Origin: Odiellus spinosus
Taxonomy: Eukaryota; Arthropoda; Arachnida; Opiliones; Phalangiidae
Reading direction: 5' to 3'
Length of the DNA: 64,000 nucleotides
Assembly: GCA_963920705.1 (NCBI GenBank)
Contig: OY987233.1
Location: 2,160,001-2,224,000 of the forward strand
Position numbers and translations under genes: made by a program. The notes under the pieces are model-generated. The model ran no database searches. It was given only the letters and a program-made list of their open reading frames with translations, and was not told the DNA's origin. Shown in pieces: positions 57,537 through 64,000 of the stretch (position 1 is the stretch's first letter; the number at the start of each line of letters is the position of its first letter).

Positions 57537-57712
57537 TTTTTTTTTTTTTTTTTTTTACATAGGATTCTTCAAAATATGGTGCTCCAAAAGACACGTAACA
57601 CTTCAGCTTATTATATAAATTTACGAATCAGCGGGCTTTAGGAATCGAACCCGAACCCTCATACATGCGAGCATTGTACGCTAACCAATTAGCCATGTTT
57701 TCCTATACTGAT
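57537..57712 (-). mobile_element. tRNA-derived SINE with poly-A tail
   Basis: On the - strand the tRNA-like head has A-box TGGCTAATTGG and B-box GGTTCGATTCC (about 57700-57640) and a body of about 80 nt. A run of about 20 A (T on +, 57537-57556) forms the tail. The head differs from the one at 32-33 kb. Imperfect cloverleaf, so not a tRNA gene. It sits between the inner arm and the polymerase gene. Confidence 0.65.
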
Positions 57713-58258
57713 TTCGCTTAAAATGCTGCCTCTATTCCCTTATCACATTAGTAAGACCCATCTCACTCTCACACTTTACGGTTAATACAAAGAAAGGTTG
57801 GGATAGCCTCTTATCTCTTTGCTTATGCTCACAGACAAGGGTGAATATGTGTCTTTCACTCTTATCTATACTTAAGCTTGACGCCACTGAAATAGCCCAG
57901 AATACCCCTTTATCTCCTTGCTCTTACTATCGAGTGTCGAATGTAAATATACACTATCATTCGAATGAAAAAAAAAAAATTTTAATTTTTAAGCGCCAAA
58001 TCAGTTCAAGTTTATAATTTTTAATATTTCCCAACATTGCCTTATCAGTGAAGAATAAGTGTACCCTGCATTTGATGCTAAAGAAGCGTTTTATCAATAA
58101 TTCGATAAAAGTCAACATGTCAATTATCAATCAATTTTTAAAGAGAATTTCAATAATATTTGGTTTTATATAGTTTATCTCATATTTATTATCTTAGAAG
58201 CATCATATTCGTACACAATTTCAGTTGGAATGTTAATTATTTATAACAGTTGTATAAT
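57713..58258. other. Spacer downstream of the polymerase gene
   Basis: AT-rich, A-run at 57968-57979. No gene. The gene's polyadenylation signal should lie here; none stands out strongly. Confidence 0.45.
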
Positions 58259-61200
58259 TTATTTAATTTTATAATGTCCGTGAGCGAGAGTGGATATACC
58301 ATCATCCAGTACGTATCGTTTATCGTCGCACGGGTTTAAACATAATTTACTTTGTTGTACTGTTGTCAGCTCGTGCTTTTTGCTCACAATTCGCTTCATC
58401 GATGCCACTGTAACCCGTCTGTTGAGCAGACAGTCCCGATAATGTTCGTGGAGTATGGTTTTCTTCACCACTCGCTTACAAACACCCTTCGCGGTCTTTT
58501 TTGAACCCGCAGTCGAGAGGATCGAGTACATCTTAGGACGTAACCCACAGAACTCCTTAATAGGAATACCGTTTAGTTCGTCCTTGAATTTTCCGAGAAC
58601 TTTTTTGTTCTCGTCGCTGAAGAGCGGATGTTCAATAGGGTAGCCAGAGAAGTCGTAATGCTCGGCTTGTTTTGCAAAGTCGGCGTAGAGGTCATCTGTT
58701 TCAATGGAGTATGTAAGGCTGTCTGTAAAGAAAAATGAAAATACATAAAATATATATATATGTTATATCGAGTAAATAATATAATTACCAGTATCCGTAA
58801 AGAGAAGTTTGGCCTTATCTCCATATTGGGCTCTTATAACACCATAATGAAAGTTGTACATCAATAACTTCGATAAATCAAGTATGGTAAAACCCGTAAA
58901 TATTGGACGGTTGAGGATGATTTTCTTTTTCTTCATGTGAATCCCTAATAGATCGTTTTGAAAAATTGTCAATTTTTCGAACGCCGGTGAATTCACCTTC
59001 TTTATCACTTTCCTAGGTGTTTGTGCTAAATGGAATTCAATCCGATTCCGTAGATTTTCCATTGTTTTACCTACGTGGAAAAATAATAAGATAAACATTC
59101 AAATTGCCGCGTGTGTATACTGCGCACTCACCGAAAACTGCATTATTCATTAGTTTAAAAAAATCTTTCTCGAAATCATTCGTGGCTAATTTGCGCTTTT
59201 CTGTATTGAAGTTTATGTAGTCGGCGAGCCAAGCTCCCTGCTCGAAGGACACAACACGATGAAGCTTCCCTACCACAAGACCTTCTTCCACATAATATTT
59301 TAAGTTCCGATAATGAACTACGTATTTTGTTTTTGGGTTAAGATCCGGTACAAGCTTGGGTAGAGAGTCTTTTAACGGGATTTTCAGATGTTTTAACTGC
59401 TCCTTGGAGAATTCCGAAAATTCGTCGCTGTTGATGATGCGTTTTTCAGGTGCTAGTGGTAGATCATTATGCTTAGCGTGGAGTTCTGCGGGATAGATAA
59501 GGTCCACTTCGACGATAAAGCCAACTTTATCATCATCCGGATGATGGAGAATATCCTCGATAGAGATAGCATCATCCCATTTGAAGTTTTTCATCGGCAT
59601 GAGATCTCTCATGACTGTTCCGTATAGGTTGTTACAATCTACGAGATGGGAAATCGACCTTTAAACTCTGAATATACGAATACGAAGCTCTTAAAATAGG
59701 AGAAATCTACCTAAATATGTGATGAAACTATTAGATTTCGCCACGTCGTATGTTTCGGGAATAAGATTATTATTGGCGGTCGCGAGACGGTGGCTAATCA
59801 TAGATACACCACCACGAATACCTCGTTCTATCATCAGGTGCATATCAGGATCCAAAAGTAGGTCCAATTCCGCCTTTGTCATATGTAGGGCACTTTCCCA
59901 AGCGAAACCAGGCCCCGTATAAGCGTGAGCGCTGTCCAACTTATAATAACTCATACAAATTGTCCGGAATGACTCGAAAACATCGGCAAGTTGAAGGGTG
60001 TATACGTATAGATCATGATAATCGCTTATAAGAAAAGAGATTAGTATATAAAAGATTTTAACAAGAAAAATAATCTTACCCATATTTCGGATATTAAAGG
60101 TGTTCCAGACATTCTGAGCGTGTTCATAGTCAGAATCACTGATGTGCGAGTCTGTAAGAATATTGAAGAACGCCTCCTTAGGAGGTAGTTTCTTCTCCTC
60201 AAATTTTTCTTCATTGTCCATATAATCGTACGGATATAGCCCTTTGCGTAAGAGTACCGCGACTTCGTTAGGGGAGTAGATAGATTTTAAAATCGGAAAT
60301 TTATCCGATCCTTCTTTGGCTAAGTTTCCAACGAGGGTTTCGAGTGAGGCGGGTAAAAATCTAAGTGAATCTACGAATCTTAGCCGACCTAACGAAAACG
60401 ATACGAATTTTTCACTATTTGAAGGAATACATCCTATATCTTTATCCTTGATTAATCCGATTCGCTGCATAATTAGATGCGAGTCATATCCAGACAAATT
60501 GTGAAAAAATACAGGAACATGCTTTGGTGCGTGTAATTGGAGATTGCAGGTGTTGTGTGCAGCTCCCCGATACACACCCGAGTAATGATCATGATCCCGC
60601 ACTTTATAATCCCTCAAGGTGAAAGCACTACCACAGAGATAGCAAATGTCAGCCTGTAACCACGAGCTCGTCTCTAACTCCGTTAGTTCCATCGGTATAT
60701 TTTCTTTGATTTTCTTCAAGATGTCATCCGACTCATATAATAAGCTTTTGAGAAATACTGAAGTCGCATCCTCACCTCTGTATGTGACCGGTTTCGCGTT
60801 TGTACCTATAAAATTAAATCTTAACTAAAGACCGAGGGGGCGAATGAGAAATATTTAGCTTACCGTCAGGACCTACAACGACGTAGGAAAACCCACATGA
60901 TTTGTGTAAAGCCAAAGTTGTTGTTGAAGATAATGAAGAATCGAGCATACATGTTTTAACCTTTGGCATTATAGCCTCAAAGTCCGCATATATTACGTAT
61001 GGTACTCTCTGGCGCCAGGCGAACTTTTTGAACTTACAAATTGGATCATCGATTGGCATCGAAGTAAGCTGAGGTCCATGAACACTGCACTCTTTAACAT
61101 GCTGTATATGATTACGTTTCGCGTTTTCGCCGGAAAATCTATGTAGACAGTAGCGACAATACCACATTGCGCATTTATGATTAGAAAAATCACCACTCAA

Positions 61201-62349
61201 AAGTCGACTCAGATTCTTGATTAGACAAAAATGTTTCTTTTCTCCTCGACTTATTAGGAGAAGATCTATTTGGCGTTCTTCATCAACTCGGTTTTGGCTC
61301 ACGTAAATAGGAAAAATGACCTCATCATACGCGAAAATGTTCACGGAAATGTCATTTATCTCTTCAAATTTAGAAAGTTTTTTCGAATCATGCTGGTATG
61401 GAAATGTTATTCCACAAGGGTTAAGTTCGTCCACAAATGCGAGGTAACTAGTGACGCGTTCGGGGTGATGTAAGGGCGGGTGTAATTTGGCTAAAATAGC
61501 GTACATGAAGCAGCGATCGTCAGAGTTTTTAATATTAATTATGGCCCCTTTGTTTGCTAATTTCCCTGGAAGTTCAATATATGAACCTCCAAGGAGCGGG
61601 TTGTACGTTATAATGTCTAGTTGTACGAATAAAATTCGATCTAACACCCATCCACTTCCTGTAGCTTCAAACTCAGACATTGATTGTTCGATTTTGCCGA
61701 TGTTAGAGTCAATCTGATCGTGGATAACGTCCGGAGTTAACGTAGCGCTAGTAAAACCACGAAAATATGGGAGAGCTTCGCAAATCGATCCTTCATTGGC
61801 TAGGGGGCGGGTGTAACGTGCGCGAATGATAATATACCACTTAATACCTTTCTTTGATTGGAGGCGATTTTTAATATATTCACAAATAACCTGTCTATGT
61901 CTACCGATAAATTCCAAGGGGTCAGTTTCTATTGGTGTAGGGGTTAACCTAGCAGCGAACACAACATCACCAATCGCTTCGACTTCCGCCCACTCATCGG
62001 GGGGACTAGCTATATTTTCAGCTTCAGTTGAAGTTTGGGGTATAAGAGCACGTTTCAGAGGCTGCGATTCATTGTACGAAGACGAACTCTGCCGTTTTCT
62101 CGGGTTAGGTGGCGAGTTATCTATGTTAGATGGGGGTGTTCCCGTTGTTGCGGGTACGTTAAGGGTGTGATCGCGGCTGTTATCATTGTCGTGTTGTTTA
62201 GTCAGATGCTTATTTAAATTTGTTTTCCGAGTAAATGATGCTCCGCAGACTGAACAGCTAAACTTTACTCTATCATGAAACGAGCGGCTATGTTGTACCA
62301 AATCTCTCCGTGTGGTGTACGTAGCGGCGCATTTATCACATTGAAACAT
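58259..62349 (-). CDS. Protein-primed DNA polymerase B with N-terminal C2H2 fingers, six exons
   Basis: Exons: 62349-60864, 60805-60080, 60024-59711, 59638-59132, 59070-58789, 58722-58259, about 1,260 codons. The ATG at 62349 starts two C2H2 fingers (residues 4-25 and 32-53). Then GSGWVLDRILF and IINIKNSDDRCFMYAI (a region typical of Polinton pPolB), a Cys/His cluster (398-421), Exo I YADFEAI (D456, E458), a CYLCG...HDHYSG.YRGAAHNTCNL cluster like endonuclease VII/HNH, and Exo II FHNLSGYD. Polymerase motif A is YLD|CNNLYG, B is KLMNNAVFG|KTMEN, C is LLFTDT|DS, each restored across an intron. GT-AG introns are 58, 55, 72, 61 and 66 nt. Only the 55-nt intron, before DYHDLYVYT, fails phase by one base; if retained, the whole frame is open (1,277 codons). 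Role: replication of the element from terminal-protein-primed ends, by family knowledge. Confidence 0.88.
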
Positions 62350-62714
62350 AACGAATTAAAAGGGTGGAGAAGCTGGAACACACAAAAATTTACCATCAAA
62401 CCCCATACCGGAGAAAATAAAAATTATCAGATGTGAAGAAATTACTTACCGAGCGATGGTGAATTGGAAGGATATGACACATAAAATATCCACGATCGGG
62501 AGAATAAAATCGAGATGACTTCACTCTTCAAAGATCAGACATACAATAAATTTAAATGTGGACCGTCGCTAGACATACATCGAGATAACCAGGACTATAT
62601 GCTAAAATGAATTTACGAGCCAATACTTAAAGCAATCCGAATTTAAATACTAGATCGTTTATTGAAAAACATCAGTCTTATCTTATCGATGTTGATAATT
62701 TCAAATACTACAAT
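62350..62714. other. Upstream region of the polymerase gene
   Basis: 365 bp of AT-rich sequence between the start codon and the 217-bp repeats. Presumably the 5' UTR/promoter; no TATA box position can be fixed with confidence. Confidence 0.4.
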
Positions 62715-63330
62715 AACGGGGAAAACCCTATTTCGTCATTGTAAGTATGGAAAAACCCAATTCATGGTGTCTATATAACTAAACTTAAACCAAAGAGATG
62801 GTTTTTCCGAGTAAATATTACGAAAACGGTATGATTGAACTTGTGATAAAACCCGAGTCGACATTGCACAATGGAACTAGAACCTAAGGGTCGCTATATT
62901 AGGATAAACACATTAAAAAAAACCTACGACAAGAGATATCTCTTATCTATAAACAAGATAAAAAGGGAAACCCCGCAAATAAAGGGGAAAACCCCAATTC
63001 ACTAAACTGAAACCAAAGAGGTGGTTTTCCCAAGTAAGTATCAAATATTAGGATAAAAAGAGAGGAGAAATTCACAGATAAGTTCATTTCTCGACGCTTT
63101 GCAGCCATTATCTTAATCGTAGATAAACACTTGAATAAACCTCCGATAAGAGATATCTCTTATCTATAAACAAGATAAAAAGGGGAATCCCGCAAATAAA
63201 GGGGAAAACCCCAATTCACTAAACTTAAACCAAAGAGGTGGTTTTTCCAAGTAAGTATAAATTATTAGAATAAAAAGAGAGGAGAAATTTACAGATAAGT
63301 TCATTTCTCGACGCTTTGCAGACTGTCTTA
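62715..63330. repeat. 217-220 bp tandem repeat upstream of the polymerase gene
   Basis: Three units. Landmarks CTAAACTTAAACCAAAGAG at 62779, about 62999 and 63216, and AAGAGATATCTCTT at 62931 and 63148 (217 bp). Each contains GGGGAAAACCC and the palindrome AAGAGATATCTCTT. Placed between the inner arm and the gene start, so it may be a promoter or replication control region; that is inference. Confidence 0.85.
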
Positions 63331-63337
63331 TCCTGGA

Positions 63338-63762
63338 TATAGAGACGGCTGGTGCCGCTATGTTAAAGTATAGCGGCAGGGTGCCGCTATGTTAAAGTAT
63401 AGCGGCAGGCTGCCGCTATGTTAAATGAATAGCGGCAGGCTGTCCTGGTTTCCCCCTTTATACCCTACTATTATAATTATAGCTTTATGATTTCTTAGAC
63501 TGACTTTCATATTTCTTTCACTGTGAATTTATAATTTCTGCCCCTTCACGGGTTTGAAATTCTTACCTTTAAATGCACTTTTTTGAAGTGCGAAGCAAAA
63601 CAACGTTTTTGTATAATAATTATAGATTTATGATTTCTTAGACTGTGACTTTCATATTTCTTTCACTGTGAATTTATAATTTCTGTCCCTTCACGGGTTT
63701 GAAATTCTTACCTATAAATGCACTTTTTTGAAGCGCGAAGCAAAACAACGTTTTTGTATAAT
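63338..63762. repeat. Right inner and duplicated outer arms
   Basis: 63338-63455 has four inverted AGCGGCA units (GGTGCCGCTATGTTAAAGTA...). 63470-63618 and 63619-63762 are two tandem outer-arm copies that differ at a few bases (GAAGTGCGAAGC versus GAAGCGCGAAGC). Confidence 0.88.
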
Positions 63763-64000
63763 TTGTGTTTGCTTTTGGAAAAATTAAACACTTGTAAATC
63801 AATTAACCCATTTTTTTTTATTTAGTGGTAGGAATTAAAATTGCAAATTTACAAGTTTAAATTGAAATGATTTAATATATATGATTATTTTATATTGTAC
63901 AAACTTTATAATCGGTTATTGTTGTTCTAAATTATGGGGCCCTATAACTGTGGTTTAAGATTAAATATCCTATGGTGCACGCGACATCTTTTTTAATCTC
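63763..64000. other. No gene recognised
   Basis: AT-rich flank outside the foldback element. Confidence 0.45.

Larger units (their letters stand above)
56307..63762. mobile_element. Foldback element encoding pPolB
   Basis: Outer arms: left 56307-56449 continuing at 56987 after a MITE insertion; right as two tandem copies (about 63470-63618 and 63619-63762). All contain GCTTCGCACTTCAAAAAAGT, AATTTCAAACCCGTGAAGGG and CACAGTGAAAGAAATATGAA. Inner arms: AGCGGCAGCCTGCCGCTATT-type units of about 30 bp (57000-57420 left, 63338-63455 right, inverted). Between them lies one polymerase gene on -. No integrase, packaging ATPase, protease or capsid frame. No convincing target duplication at the ends I can define. 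Family relative: 25496-29633. Confidence 0.8.

Noticed and set aside
56307-63762. Complete Polinton/Maverick or integrated virus
   Set aside because: No integrase, packaging ATPase, protease or capsid reading frame could be found between the arms.

Overview
This window is eukaryotic, repeat-dominated, AT-rich DNA, most likely from an arthropod. The pointers are an ionotropic-receptor-type gene, TTAGG-type tracts, Penelope-like, Ty3/gypsy, hAT and non-LTR relics, and spliceosomal introns of 58-72 nt. I cannot name the species. Nothing looks bacterial. Apart from one transposon-borne gene, the only host gene I can support is an ionotropic glutamate receptor-like (IR) gene on the + strand. It is visible as three phase-compatible exons (31036-31099, 35840-36051, 42896-43182) whose introns are packed with mobile elements.

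Left part (1-25 kb). Penelope-like element relics (RT on -, GIY-YIG endonuclease on +) are followed by a hairpin, a short inverted-repeat element and a TATACGCA-rich microsatellite. Next comes a gypsy element on the - strand (4649-9540) with both LTRs, a CTGTC target duplication, and a gag-pol broken by frameshifts and two TAG stops. A foldback-like element (10229-11093) with a perfect 9-bp target duplication follows. A second gypsy element on + (12055-15039, duplication AAGCT) has lost most of pol in one internal deletion. After that come a 217-bp higher-order tandem repeat, a relic of a PIN/XPG-like repetitive gene, tandem arrays, a DDE transposase relic, and a nest of palindromic elements at 21.8-24.5 kb.

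Middle (25-56 kb). A 4.1-kb foldback element (25.5-29.6 kb) carries fragments of a protein-primed type B DNA polymerase (pPolB) C-terminus in both inverted arms, with hAT and non-LTR debris in its centre. The IR introns hold a 1.1-kb palindrome built on a tRNA-like head, an hAT-like non-autonomous element, a satellite-bearing element and concentric palindromes. Further right are another hAT-type element with an 8-bp duplication, a hairpin of TTTTGGCCGG motifs, two foldback elements with arms of about 300 bp (49181-50170 and 51654-53090), and a 100-bp satellite array (53155-55110).

Right part (56-64 kb). A 7.4-kb foldback element (about 56307-63762) has outer arms related to those of the 25.5-29.6 kb element, inner arms of short GC-rich subrepeats, and one gene. 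That gene encodes pPolB with two N-terminal C2H2 zinc fingers and an HNH/endonuclease-VII-like cysteine-histidine cluster. All the exonuclease and polymerase motifs I looked for are present, and it is split by five short introns. No integrase, ATPase, protease or capsid gene is visible, so it is not a standard complete Polinton. This element and its relative at 25.5 kb are the best candidates here for something undescribed: a family of foldback transposons carrying a protein-primed DNA polymerase.
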